A stretch of DNA of 64,000 bases, from positions 148,615 through 212,614 of the IMG/VR virus record IMGVR_UViG_3300023184_004198, one strand, 5' to 3'. Source of the DNA: a virus. A program made the position numbers and the translations under genes. The notes under the pieces are model-generated. The model saw only the letters and a list, made by a program, of their open reading frames with translations. It had not been told where the DNA came from and searched no databases. Below are positions 1 through 6,718 of the stretch, piece after piece (within the stretch, counting starts at the first letter, position 1; every line of letters begins with the position of its first letter).

Positions 1-206
1 AGAAGGACACTGAGTGGCAAGTGGCCACCACGTTTGATCAGTTCCTGGAACAATGCGACAACTGTGGTGCTGAATACTACTACATCATGAAAGATGGCGT
101 TTGGTATTGCGGTGACACTTACGAGTCTAGCCCGTTAAGCAAAAAGTTAACAGTTTTGGCTGAAGCTTTGGAACAGTTTGCAGACGCTGAAGAGGTTGAC
201 CAATAA
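1..206 (+). CDS. Hypothetical protein, 5' end outside window
   Basis: The frame is open from base 3, so the gene probably begins upstream; GTG at 21 is only an internal candidate start. The visible ~67 residues are acidic and carry a CxxC pair (CDNCG) followed by WYCG, which looks like part of a small zinc-ribbon or redox motif. The end (TAA at 204-206) overlaps the -35 box of the next promoter. I do not recognise the family. Confidence 0.5.
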   Translation, partial: KDTEWQVATTFDQFLEQCDNCGAEYYYIMKDGVWYCGDTYESSPLSKKLTVLAEALEQFADAEEVDQ

Positions 207-224
207 TTGCCAAAATGCTATAAT
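196..224 (+). promoter_or_regulatory. Early-type sigma70 promoter
   Basis: TTGACC (196-201), 17-bp spacer, TATAAT (219-224), with TGC before the -10 as in an extended -10. It is followed by AAAGGAG at 241-247 and the ATG at 255. The -35 lies inside the end of the preceding gene. Confidence 0.75.
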
Positions 225-254
225 ATGAACATATTGTAACAAAAGGAGCCCACA

Positions 255-479
255 ATGCAAGACACAAAAGAAATCTATTACGGCATGTTTTCAGATGCAG
301 GCAACCAGGCTGTGCATGCTATCGTTGAACAGGCTCGTGAGAGCAAAATGGCTTGGCTCGAAGTGTACCAAGAACTGTGTCGTCTTGCTGATGTCAAGGC
401 ATTTGGTGAAGCCACTGACACCATGGTGCGTGAGATTGTTTATGACGCCCTGGGTTTCAATTCTGATTTTTACGTTTAA
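255..479 (+). CDS. Small hypothetical early protein (74 aa)
   Basis: It starts at ATG 255 behind a clear AAAGGAG site and a strong sigma70-like promoter. The product is small, soluble, mildly acidic and probably helical, with no signal peptide or recognisable motif. First gene of a run of short, tightly spaced genes typical of phage early regions. Function unknown. Confidence 0.65.
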   Translation: MQDTKEIYYGMFSDAGNQAVHAIVEQARESKMAWLEVYQELCRLADVKAFGEATDTMVREIVYDALGFNSDFYV

Positions 480-489
480 GGAGATCACA

Positions 490-675
490 ATGCGTGAAGA
501 ATATTTTTGGCTTGCACTGTTGATAGTTGTTGTTGTTGCAGGTCCGCTGTTGAGTATTTGGGCCTTGAACACCTTGTTCCCAGTGTTGGCTATTCCCTAC
601 ACCATGGAAACTTGGGCCGCAATGGCCTTGGTTGGTGGCGTGTTTCAAGGTTTGAGAATTGGTAAGAAAGACTAA
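490..675 (+). CDS. Small two-TM membrane protein (61 aa)
   Basis: ATG 490 follows TAAGGAGATCACA, an excellent ribosome binding site that decides this start over the longer open frame upstream. The protein has a strongly hydrophobic helix at about residues 6-26 (with VVVV), a second at about 33-52, and a short basic tail. It is an integral inner-membrane protein of unknown role, cotranscribed with its neighbours; a lysis or superinfection role cannot be told from sequence. Confidence 0.6.
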   Translation: MREEYFWLALLIVVVVAGPLLSIWALNTLFPVLAIPYTMETWAAMALVGGVFQGLRIGKKD

Positions 676-676
676 T

Positions 677-1444
677 ATGTTTGTAGATGTTTCTAACATG
701 ACAGCCCGCGAAATACAACGCCTGGGCCACGAGGACGATGAAGGTCCTGTGCAACGCCGGTGGACTTCACGTACCACTGCCGGTAGTGGGCATCGCGGCT
801 ACAGTATCAGCGATGTGTGGGGTGCGGCATGCCATGCGCAACGCATCAACGGTGCCTACATCAAACAAGATGAATGGGAACTGCCTTCAGAGTCGGCCAC
901 TGCTGTGCAACTCAAACGCAAGAGCAATCGCAACATCATGATGGAAGCACTGGAAAATCCTTTCATGATCACAGATGAAGATCGAGTGGCAGGTGCGGAG
1001 TGCCTAAAGTTCTTGCAAAATGACTTAACTTTCCGCGCACTGCAAAACCGGCTCACAGACTTTGACCGCGGTGTGATCAAGATCACTGCTTGGTCAGACC
1101 AATTCTTTCCGCAGGCACACAAACTGGAATTGGCCACAGTGGCTTGTTTGCCCAACAGTCACCAACGTGCCCTGAAACGCATTGAAGAACAGGACAGACT
1201 CAATCAAACTGCTGGCTATATTGGCGCCATTAGTGACAAAGTCACAGTCACAGTGGACATTGTTCGTTGTGTTTTCAGTCAAAAGTGGAACACCTACTAC
1301 GCCACTGGTATCACCAGCAACAACGAAACAGTGTTCTTTTCCATCCGTGAACCACTAAACACCGGCACACTGCTGACCGTCCGTGGTACTGTGAAAGCAC
1401 ACAGGGACGGACAGACTCAACTCAACCGTGTAGCAGTGGTATGA
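677..1444 (+). CDS. Hypothetical protein with possible C-terminal OB-like domain (255 aa)
   Basis: I chose ATG 677, which abuts the stop of the previous gene; a TTG at 659 would add only six residues. The first ~110 residues are charged. The last ~70 read as alternating beta strands (VTVTVDIVRCVF, then ETVFFSI and LLTVRGTVKAH), compatible with an OB-fold-like or other small beta-barrel. That is a pattern impression, not a family match. ATGA overlap with the next gene suggests one operon. Confidence 0.6.
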   Translation: MFVDVSNMTAREIQRLGHEDDEGPVQRRWTSRTTAGSGHRGYSISDVWGAACHAQRINGAYIKQDEWELPSESATAVQLKRKSNRNIMMEALENPFMITDEDRVAGAECLKFLQNDLTFRALQNRLTDFDRGVIKITAWSDQFFPQAHKLELATVACLPNSHQRALKRIEEQDRLNQTAGYIGAISDKVTVTVDIVRCVFSQKWNTYYATGITSNNETVFFSIREPLNTGTLLTVRGTVKAHRDGQTQLNRVAVV

Positions 1445-1575
1445 GGGCTGTGCTGATTGCGTTTGTGTTAACCGGATGCAGTGTGTTTCACGATGCCCGT
1501 GATGAGCTCCGAAAAGACATCATAGGCGTTCAGGCAGAATTTGCTAGACTTTACAACAAGGAGAACTCGCAATGA
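1441..1575 (+). CDS. Small lipoprotein (44 aa)
   Basis: This short gene starts at ATG 1441, overlapping the previous stop (ATGAG) and ending in an ATGA overlap with the next gene. The first residues MRAVLIAFVLTGCSVF form a signal peptide with lipobox LTGC, so the mature protein would be a ~33-residue lipoprotein with a short amphipathic helix. Size and lipobox are like Rz1-type outer spanins, but there is no proline-rich region; spanin is only one possibility. Confidence 0.6.
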   Translation: MRAVLIAFVLTGCSVFHDARDELRKDIIGVQAEFARLYNKENSQ

Positions 1576-1700
1576 GAGGATACTTAATTGGTTTTGTATT
1601 GGGCTTGGTTGTGGCGTCAGTGGGTTTTTCGGGCATTGCTCGAATTGCCGACCGCGGTGTCCAAACCATCCAAACACAGAGCCGAGAATTGGCCCAGTAA
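1572..1700 (+). CDS. Small single-TM protein (42 aa)
   Basis: It begins at ATG 1572 inside the stop of the lipoprotein gene, preceded by AAGGAG. Residues 3-22 (GYLIGFVLGLVVASVGFSGI) are one membrane helix; the rest is a short polar tail. With the lipoprotein before it, this gives a paired lipoprotein and membrane protein, which could be a minimal two-component spanin or an exclusion pair. Function not known. Confidence 0.5.
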   Translation: MRGYLIGFVLGLVVASVGFSGIARIADRGVQTIQTQSRELAQ

Positions 1701-1736
1701 AACGGGCAACCAGAACCAAAATTATGCAAAAAGTAG

Positions 1737-1765
1737 TTGACCAATATATCATCTTTTGCTATAAT
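1737..1765 (+). promoter_or_regulatory. Early-type sigma70 promoter
   Basis: TTGACC (1737-1742), 17-bp spacer, TATAAT (1760-1765) with TGC before it. It drives the gene at 1834. Confidence 0.75.
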
Positions 1766-1833
1766 AATGGTATGTTGTGCAGTAGTGCAACATTTTTTAA
1801 ACGTGATAGGCAACTTTTTTGAAAGGCAACACC

Positions 1834-2187
1834 ATGTCAAATGACAAAACTTTTACCGTAGCAGGTACTGCAACTAACAAAGATGGCACCGTCAAGGTCC
1901 GCTTTGCAAACGACCTTGTGGCTCGTATCAAGATCCTGAACAAGGCAGGTTGTAGCAACATCAACTTGATCGAATTGCCCCGTGCAATGACCAAGTTGGA
2001 AGCTCTGCAACACCTGCAGGCACAAGGCATCACCGGTGGTGATGAAGGCTATGCTGTGGCCAATAAATTGGCTGAAAAGAGCAAGGTCGCTAAGAAAGGC
2101 GAAGTCAAGGTCTCTGCAAAGAGTGCCAAGGCCAAGAGTGCTCCTGCAACTGTTAAGTCAGATGCAGTTGAAAGCACCAACGCCTAA
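1834..2187 (+). CDS. Small basic protein with Ala/Lys-rich tail (117 aa)
   Basis: ATG 1834 follows GAAAGGCAAC; a TTG at 1819 is a weaker option. Residues ~1-80 look folded (alternating strands, then a helix around KLEALQHLQAQ). Residues ~80-117 are Ala/Lys/Ser-rich (KSAKAKSAPATVK), like the tails of nucleic-acid-binding proteins. The gene has its own promoter and its own terminator, so it forms a monocistronic unit and is probably made in quantity early. A DNA- or RNA-binding role is inferred from charge only. Confidence 0.6.
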   Translation: MSNDKTFTVAGTATNKDGTVKVRFANDLVARIKILNKAGCSNINLIELPRAMTKLEALQHLQAQGITGGDEGYAVANKLAEKSKVAKKGEVKVSAKSAKAKSAPATVKSDAVESTNA

Positions 2188-2203
2188 TCTACTAGGCTCC
2201 CAC

Positions 2204-2228
2204 AGCGCCGTTTAATACGGCGCTTTTT
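2204..2228 (+). terminator. Rho-independent terminator
   Basis: AGCGCCG (2204-2210), 7-nt loop, CGGCGCT (2218-2224), then TTTT. It sits directly after the stop at 2187 and closes the 1834 transcription unit. Confidence 0.85.
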
Positions 2229-2257
2229 ATTGGCCGCACAAAAGAGATAATTACTGT

Positions 2258-2518
2258 ATGCACGATTTTGAAGATGACCCCATTTACGAATATGCAAAAA
2301 CTGTGATGTTTCAAATCATGACAGTGCTGTACATGAACGGTCGCCGGGAAGCACATGTGGGTGCCATAATGCGCCTGTTGGGCGTGGATGAAGACCACGC
2401 CCGCCTGCACGATGATGAGCGCATAGAGTTGGATGAAAATTTTGCCAGGATGGCGGCAGAATTAAATATGCATGAGCTTGTGTCTGCTCAAATCCCCCTA
2501 GGAACCACAATCCATTAA
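2258..2518 (+). CDS. Hypothetical protein (86 aa)
   Basis: It starts at ATG 2258, about 30 bp after the terminator, and ends in a TAATG overlap with the next gene. The product is acidic and helical, with no signal or membrane segment. Helices followed by many D/E residues are common in small phage regulators, but no motif is diagnostic. Confidence 0.55.
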   Translation: MHDFEDDPIYEYAKTVMFQIMTVLYMNGRREAHVGAIMRLLGVDEDHARLHDDERIELDENFARMAAELNMHELVSAQIPLGTTIH

Positions 2519-2763
2519 TGTCCATACCCACGTACCGTGCAGTTGAACCGCTGTACATTGTAATGTTACGCAACACCCAAGCAGAACCCATGTTCAAGAC
2601 TTGGATACGTAAAAATCAAATCGAGCATGCCACGGTCGCCGGCAACAAGATGATGCTTCACCACCAGCAGGCATTTGATCGATTTCTTGTGACTTGGACC
2701 CATGAGTGGAATATGATCACTGTATGGGATACGTGGAACCGCAGACACATCTACGTTGACTAG
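2518..2763 (+). CDS. Hypothetical protein (81 aa)
   Basis: ATG 2518 overlaps the stop of the preceding gene (TAATG), so the two are translationally coupled. The protein is rich in W, H and M, soluble and slightly basic, with several beta-strand-like stretches (PLYIVML; HEWNMITVWD). Not recognised. Confidence 0.55.
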   Translation: MSIPTYRAVEPLYIVMLRNTQAEPMFKTWIRKNQIEHATVAGNKMMLHHQQAFDRFLVTWTHEWNMITVWDTWNRRHIYVD

Positions 2764-2791
2764 GCTGGAGTGCCAAAATCAATGATTTTTC

Positions 2792-2820
2792 TTGACATGC
2801 TCACACAAGGCATGTATAAT
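2792..2820 (+). promoter_or_regulatory. Consensus sigma70 promoter
   Basis: TTGACA (2792-2797), 17-bp spacer, TATAAT (2815-2820): a perfect consensus and the strongest early-type promoter in the window. It drives the histone H1-like gene. Confidence 0.85.
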
Positions 2821-2845
2821 TACTATTCACAACAAAGGAGTCTCG

Positions 2846-3037
2846 ATGACTAATCATGAACAAATCGTAGCCGCTTACGAAACATACATTGCGGAAAATG
2901 AAAAATTCACAGCCAAGGGTGTCAAAGCCGCGGCTGCCCGTGCCAGAAAAGCCTTGCAAGAAATGAGCAAAGGCATCAAAGAACGTCGCAAGGAAATCAC
3001 AGCGGAGAAGGAAGCTCTTGCGGCAGCACCCAAGTAA
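2846..3037 (+). CDS. Histone H1 (Hc1)-like small basic protein (63 aa)
   Basis: ATG 2846 follows AAAGGAGTCTCG and a perfect-consensus promoter. The protein is one long basic helix region. Residues ~18-35 (NEKFTAKGVKAAAARARK) resemble the core of bacterial Hc1/H1-like nucleoid proteins (EKFYxKGNKAAGTRxRK), whose usual length is about 60 residues. Family match is from memory and moderate. Inferred role: an abundant early DNA-compacting protein, acting on host or phage DNA. Alternative: an unrelated Lys/Ala-rich coiled coil. Confidence 0.55.
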   Translation: MTNHEQIVAAYETYIAENEKFTAKGVKAAAARARKALQEMSKGIKERRKEITAEKEALAAAPK

Positions 3038-3050
3038 CGCCCAGCCTGAG

Positions 3051-3230
3051 ATGCATGAACTACATTCATGGCCAGTGCATCTCACTGCCGACCTCAGGCA
3101 GAAACTGTTGGATGACAAACTGCGTCGAGCCCAGCATTACTGGCAGGCGCAACAAAAATCCGCAGTGCCAAAAATCGCAAATTCCCATGTCAATATCAGC
3201 AACACCAATTCCCACGCTAACATTAGATGA
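3051..3230 (+). CDS. Possible small hypothetical protein (59 aa)
   Basis: Open frame from ATG 3051, 14 bp after the previous stop. It overlaps the next gene by 44 bp in another frame. The N-terminal part (LTADLRQKLLDDKLRRAQHY) looks like an amphipathic helix and is reasonable protein; the C-terminal part is N/S-rich and may be only an out-of-frame reading of the next gene. There is no clear ribosome binding site. Confidence 0.35.
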   Translation: MHELHSWPVHLTADLRQKLLDDKLRRAQHYWQAQQKSAVPKIANSHVNISNTNSHANIR

Positions 3231-3675
3231 AGTTAATGAGTTGACCACTAGTATAACCAGTGGTATAGGAACCGACACTATCACCTACAGTCCAATCTGG
3301 AGCACAACAGGCACAGTGGTACCAGGTTATGGTGCTGCCATTGGTAATGGTGGAACTGGATACACCTACACAACCAATACAACCGGTCCTTGGATTGCCA
3401 CTGGTAGTAGCCCTGGTACTTTAAGTGTCGAACAAAGCGGTACCATTGATCTGCGAGGCGAAAACCCTGACATCAAGATCAACGGCAAAAGCATGGTGGC
3501 CTGGATGGAAAAGGTAGAGGAACGACTAAACATCCTCACACCTAATCCTGAGCTGGAAAAAGAATGGGACGATTTGCGCAGACTGGGTGAACGCTATAGA
3601 GCATTGGAAAAGAAGTGTAAGGAAAAAGCCCAGATGTGGGAAGCCTTGAAAAAAGTACAACCTAAACAACCATGA
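3187..3675 (+). CDS. Virion-type hypothetical protein with C-terminal coiled coil (162 aa)
   Basis: I chose ATG 3187 because from there on the sequence is low-complexity and T/G-rich like a virion protein; a further upstream ATG would overlap 3051-3230. Residues ~1-85 are T/G/S-rich beta-type. A conserved-looking segment (IDLRGENPDIKINGKSM) leads into a charged coiled coil (~100-160). The layout, with an 'IKINGKS...ERLNIL.PNPELE' core, resembles small hypothetical proteins I recall from marine phages. Ends in an ATGA overlap with nadE. Confidence 0.6.
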   Translation: MSISATPIPTLTLDEVNELTTSITSGIGTDTITYSPIWSTTGTVVPGYGAAIGNGGTGYTYTTNTTGPWIATGSSPGTLSVEQSGTIDLRGENPDIKINGKSMVAWMEKVEERLNILTPNPELEKEWDDLRRLGERYRALEKKCKEKAQMWEALKKVQPKQP

Positions 3676-4460
3676 TACCCAAGCAAATGACACCCAAACA
3701 ACGCATCAAACACATCTCCAAATGGATCCGAGACTATGCCCGCAAGGCCAAGGTAGATACTTTGGTAGTAGGCATTTCGGGCGGTATTGATTCATCAGTT
3801 GTCAGTGCCTTGTGTGCAGAAACTGGCCTAAAAACTGTTGTGGTACAAATGCCTATTCGGCAGAATCGCAAATTGGACAATCTAAGTTCAGCACAAGCAG
3901 GCTGGCTGTTGGAGCACTATCCCAACAACGTCACGCACATGAGCATGGATCTAACTCCAGTGTTCACTGCATTTGAGAAAAAAGTTTCTCCTTTTGGAGA
4001 CAGTGAATTAGCGTTTGCTAATAGCAGAGCCAGATTGCGCATGATGACCCTGTATCAAATTGCACAAAGTCATGGTGGTATTGTGGTGGGCACAGGCAAC
4101 CGAGTGGAAGACTTTGGCGTGGGATTCTTTACCAAGTATGGTGATGGCGGTGTGGATATTTCCCCCATTGGCGACTGCATGAAAACTGAAGTGTGGGACC
4201 TGGGCCGCGAACTGGGCCTGCTGAAAGAAATCATTGATGCACCACCCACAGACGGCTTGTGGGCTGATGGTCGCAACGACGAAGATCAGTTAGGCATGAC
4301 TTATCCTGAACTGGAAAAGGCCATGTTGCAAGACACTTACTCAGGCATTCGCGAGTATGCCACTGCGCCAGAAAAGAAGTTACTCAAACGTTATCGTGAG
4401 ATACGTGCAAGAAATCTGCACAAGATGACACCTATTCCTGTTTGCACAATACCTCATTAA
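3672..4460 (+). CDS. nadE: NH3-dependent NAD+ synthetase
   Basis: NadE makes NAD+ from deamido-NAD+, ATP and ammonia. The protein is 262 residues, the usual length for the ammonia-using form, with no glutaminase domain. The PP-loop ATP-binding motif SGGIDSS is at residues 36-42. VVGTGNRVED and KYGDGGVDISPIGD are the deamido-NAD and ATP/metal-binding segments typical of the family. It starts within the stop of the preceding gene. A phage copy would keep NAD high, or rebuild it after NAD-depleting host defences; the latter is inference. Confidence 0.92.
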   Translation: MIPKQMTPKQRIKHISKWIRDYARKAKVDTLVVGISGGIDSSVVSALCAETGLKTVVVQMPIRQNRKLDNLSSAQAGWLLEHYPNNVTHMSMDLTPVFTAFEKKVSPFGDSELAFANSRARLRMMTLYQIAQSHGGIVVGTGNRVEDFGVGFFTKYGDGGVDISPIGDCMKTEVWDLGRELGLLKEIIDAPPTDGLWADGRNDEDQLGMTYPELEKAMLQDTYSGIREYATAPEKKLLKRYREIRARNLHKMTPIPVCTIPH

Positions 4461-4855
4461 CTACAATGTTAATGACAAAAACACACCATTTTGACAGTTT
4501 TTTGACCGGCCTAGTGCCAAATAAAATAAGTAAAAGTGGTGGTAGAACAACACATTGCAATCAAATAGGATCTTCTACTGCTGATTGGTATCTTGTCCAA
4601 TTGAAAAAAACAAGTACCCGTAGCACTGGCAGAGGTTTGTCCAAGCCAACATCAGTGTTCGAAAGAGACTCTCGGAAAGTCTCTTCGTTGACAACTAGAA
4701 TTGGACAGGGTCATTTCTCAGGACGCGACCTTGTCCCAAACGAGTATGCCAAGGAGGCCCGAGGTCTATCTATGCTCATCTCAATCCCTAATCTGTCAAC
4801 GTGATTTACTCGGGTAACCGCGTACGGCCACGTATTGGCTTCTAAAGGAAATCTA
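4461..4855 (+). ncRNA. 395-bp gap with strong RNA secondary structure; candidate leader or ncRNA
   Basis: This is the longest gap in the window. Paired elements seen: AAGAGACT/AGTCTCTT hairpin with a 7-nt loop around 4663-4685; TGTCCAATT (4594-4602) pairing with AATTGGACA (4699-4707); GGACAGGGTC (4703-4712) pairing with GACCTTGTCC (4727-4736, one G-U); and a CGG-GTAA-CCG mini-hairpin at 4811-4820. The second and third pairings share 4703-4707, so they exclude each other. An ATG-started frame (4466-4804) exists but is S/T/R-rich, lacks an RBS and is not convincing. The region leads into the hydrolase gene at 4856. Confidence 0.4.
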
Positions 4856-5431
4856 ATGAAATTGAATGTTAATCGACCCAATGCTCTAGCAACTTGGGCA
4901 GGTAGAATTATCAAAACTGTGGCTCTGTTTGCAGTGGCATTTACAGTATGGTCAGTGTGTCAATCACGCATGGAAGACCTAAGACAGAATCAAAACAATT
5001 GGGACCAGTCACATGTGAGTGCCGCAGAACGACTGCGCCAGTTGAACTGCTTGACCCAAAACATCTACTGGGAGGCAGCCTCAGAACCATTTGAGGGCAA
5101 AGTAGCAGTGGCGCAGGTCACGTTAAATAGAGTGGAATCAGGTAGATTTGCACCCACAGTATGCGGTGTGGTTTACCAGAAGAATGTGTTTTACGAAAAG
5201 GTAGTTTGCCAATTCAGCTGGTTGTGTGAGAGCACACACAAAACACGCCCAGTTTATCAGCCCATGTGGCAAGAGAGCGAACTAGTGGCCAAGAAAGTGT
5301 TGTTGGAAAACTTCCGATTGCCCAGCATGAAAAATGCGTTATACTATCACGCTGACTACGTAAACCCCAACTGGCGCAAGCCAAAAATTGACCAAATTGG
5401 TCGTCACATCTTTTATGGAGAACGTTCATGA
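4856..5431 (+). CDS. SleB-type cell wall hydrolase, membrane anchored
   Basis: ATG 4856 follows AAAGGAAATCTA. Residues 18-34 are a single N-terminal membrane helix (signal anchor), then a short linker. From ~63 on it is a Hydrolase_2/SleB domain: NCLTQNIYWEAASEP with the likely catalytic Glu73, then GKVAVAQVTLNRV and CQFSW. SleB-family enzymes cut peptidoglycan (lytic transglycosylase). The anchor suggests export to the periplasm. It lies far from the GH19 endolysin, so it may serve another step, such as local wall remodelling or early lysis control. Confidence 0.85.
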   Translation: MKLNVNRPNALATWAGRIIKTVALFAVAFTVWSVCQSRMEDLRQNQNNWDQSHVSAAERLRQLNCLTQNIYWEAASEPFEGKVAVAQVTLNRVESGRFAPTVCGVVYQKNVFYEKVVCQFSWLCESTHKTRPVYQPMWQESELVAKKVLLENFRLPSMKNALYYHADYVNPNWRKPKIDQIGRHIFYGERS

Positions 5432-5739
5432 ACAACTGGCCCTTTAATCTGCAAACTATCCGTGATTTTTTGAACAACCATTTGCACAAAATTTCGGCAG
5501 ACACCCTGGGCTGGTTGGCAGCCATTGTGTTGCATTGTGCCACTGTGCCTACATTGCTGGCACTAATGACTGGACTTTCAGATCGAGTGCCCAGTTTGGA
5601 TGTGGTGGCATTTCTTTGGGCAGGACTGGTCATGCTGTTCCTGCGAGCCATTGTGTTAAAAGACACCCTAAACATCATCACAATTGGGGTGGGTTTTATA
5701 GTGCAAGCCGGGCTCATGGCCTTGATCCTGTTTAGGTAA
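5428..5739 (+). CDS. Three-helix membrane protein (103 aa)
   Basis: It overlaps the hydrolase stop by ATGA. Hydrophobic segments lie at about 28-48, 58-76 and 82-102, after a polar N-terminus. Directly downstream of a membrane-anchored wall hydrolase, this could be a holin-like or antiholin-like partner, but no family feature proves it. A separate, better supported holin is at 39268. Confidence 0.6.
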   Translation: MNNWPFNLQTIRDFLNNHLHKISADTLGWLAAIVLHCATVPTLLALMTGLSDRVPSLDVVAFLWAGLVMLFLRAIVLKDTLNIITIGVGFIVQAGLMALILFR

Positions 5740-5752
5740 TACTTCAGTAGTA

Positions 5753-5781
5753 TTGACCGGAAATTGCGATCATGCTATAAT
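5753..5781 (+). promoter_or_regulatory. Early-type sigma70 promoter
   Basis: TTGACC (5753-5758), 17-bp spacer, TATAAT (5776-5781), again with TGC before the -10. It drives the operon beginning at 5813. Confidence 0.75.
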
Positions 5782-5812
5782 ACAGCATGATTAGCAACTC
5801 TGGAGTACTGCA

Positions 5813-6205
5813 ATGACTATGCATCTTGAAGGTCCGTGGCTCAGCATGAGCGGTAAAAAGCGCGGCAAGGTCAAGTTCCGCAATGCCGAAGAGGCCCGGC
5901 GTGCCCGCGAACTAGAACAGTCGTGGCGAGAACTGCTGAAACGCCAAGGCGTTGAAGCAGAAGAAAAGAAACGTGCTAGAGCCATGAAGGCACCTGCACT
6001 GGATTACAAACTGAGTGCCCCTCCTGGGCGTACAACCAGCACACACATTCCCAGCCGCGACACAGGTGGCAACGCTACACTGGCCGCACCCAAGGTTTAC
6101 ACAGGCACCAAGGTCAAGGGCATTGCCACCATGCACAAGTCAAATGCTGTGCCAGTGTTCTCGGACGAGGAGGCAGTGGAGATTTCCAGGATGCGCCGTG
6201 GCTAA
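5813..6205 (+). CDS. Conserved phage hypothetical protein (130 aa)
   Basis: ATG 5813 follows CTGGAGTACTGCA. The N-terminal half is a very basic helix rich in K/R/E (about 15-60); the C-terminal half is extended, ending in KSNAVPVFSDEEAVEIS. That ending and the opening LxGPWL...GKK..GK.KFRNAEEA are familiar to me from hypothetical proteins of marine and freshwater podo- and myophages. The function is not known; charge pattern suggests nucleic-acid or RNA polymerase contact. Confidence 0.65.
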   Translation: MTMHLEGPWLSMSGKKRGKVKFRNAEEARRARELEQSWRELLKRQGVEAEEKKRARAMKAPALDYKLSAPPGRTTSTHIPSRDTGGNATLAAPKVYTGTKVKGIATMHKSNAVPVFSDEEAVEISRMRRG

Positions 6206-6479
6206 TACTTACTACGGGGTCGCTGGTGCTGTTGTATGGAAACTACAATGGCAACACGTATCGGGTTCCTTGGAACGAAACTGGTATCATCAACCCCGAC
6301 TCATACGTGAAAGTGAACAGGTGTGGTGTCAAGGCCCACGTGGTGGCGTCAAGTTGGTCAAAGACAGCAGTGAATCACTTCCCTGGAATGTATGGGCACC
6401 GTATCTGCGGCAGGATTCAGAAAAAATGAAACAGTTTGCCTGGATCAAACTACGAGCACGGGCGTTGAAGCAATCATGA
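6198..6479 (+). CDS. Small hypothetical protein (93 aa), GTG start
   Basis: I selected the frame starting at GTG 6198, which overlaps the previous stop and ends in an ATGA overlap with the next gene. An alternative frame (6226-6429) starts later, has poorer composition and ends short of the next gene. The protein is W/Q/R-rich and ends with SEKMKQFAWIKLRARALKQS, recalling the DEADRTWFLLRWS ending of the next protein, so both may belong to the same class of small phage proteins. Confidence 0.55.
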   Translation: MANTYYGVAGAVVWKLQWQHVSGSLERNWYHQPRLIRESEQVWCQGPRGGVKLVKDSSESLPWNVWAPYLRQDSEKMKQFAWIKLRARALKQS

Positions 6480-6718
6480 TGCTACTGGGACATGGCACAG
6501 TGTATGGCGCACAGTATTATACTGTGGCTCCGCCCATGGCAGGTGTGTCATGGAGTGATATGGAAGAATGGTGTACGGAAACTTTTGGGTCCAGCACTGG
6601 CAGTATTTGGTTCAAGGCCAATATACAGGCACCTAATGAACGTTGGTATCAAAACAACAGCAAGTTTTGGTTCCGTGATGAAGCAGATAGAACTTGGTTC
6701 TTGTTGAGGTGGTCATGA
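6476..6718 (+). CDS. Small hypothetical protein (80 aa)
   Basis: ATG 6476 overlaps the preceding stop. The protein ends with ERWYQNNSKFWFRDEADRTW, a hallmark of small single-domain alpha/beta phage proteins of unknown role that often occur in tandem in early operons. ATGA-coupled to the gene after it. Confidence 0.6.
   Translation: MMLLGHGTVYGAQYYTVAPPMAGVSWSDMEEWCTETFGSSTGSIWFKANIQAPNERWYQNNSKFWFRDEADRTWFLLRWS

Noticed and set aside
207-212. TTGCCA as -35 box
   Set aside because: Only 6 bp before TATAAT; TTGACC at 196 with a 17-bp spacer is the real match.
2771-2791. Terminator at AAAATCAATGATTTTT
   Set aside because: Only a 5-bp A/T stem; too weak to call.
4466-4804. 112-codon open frame in the structured gap
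   Set aside because: No ribosome binding site, S/T/R-rich composition without a plausible fold, and the DNA is better explained by RNA pairing.
6226-6429. 67-codon frame starting at ATG 6226
   Set aside because: The overlapping frame from GTG 6198 couples to both neighbours and ends at the next start, with a more protein-like sequence.
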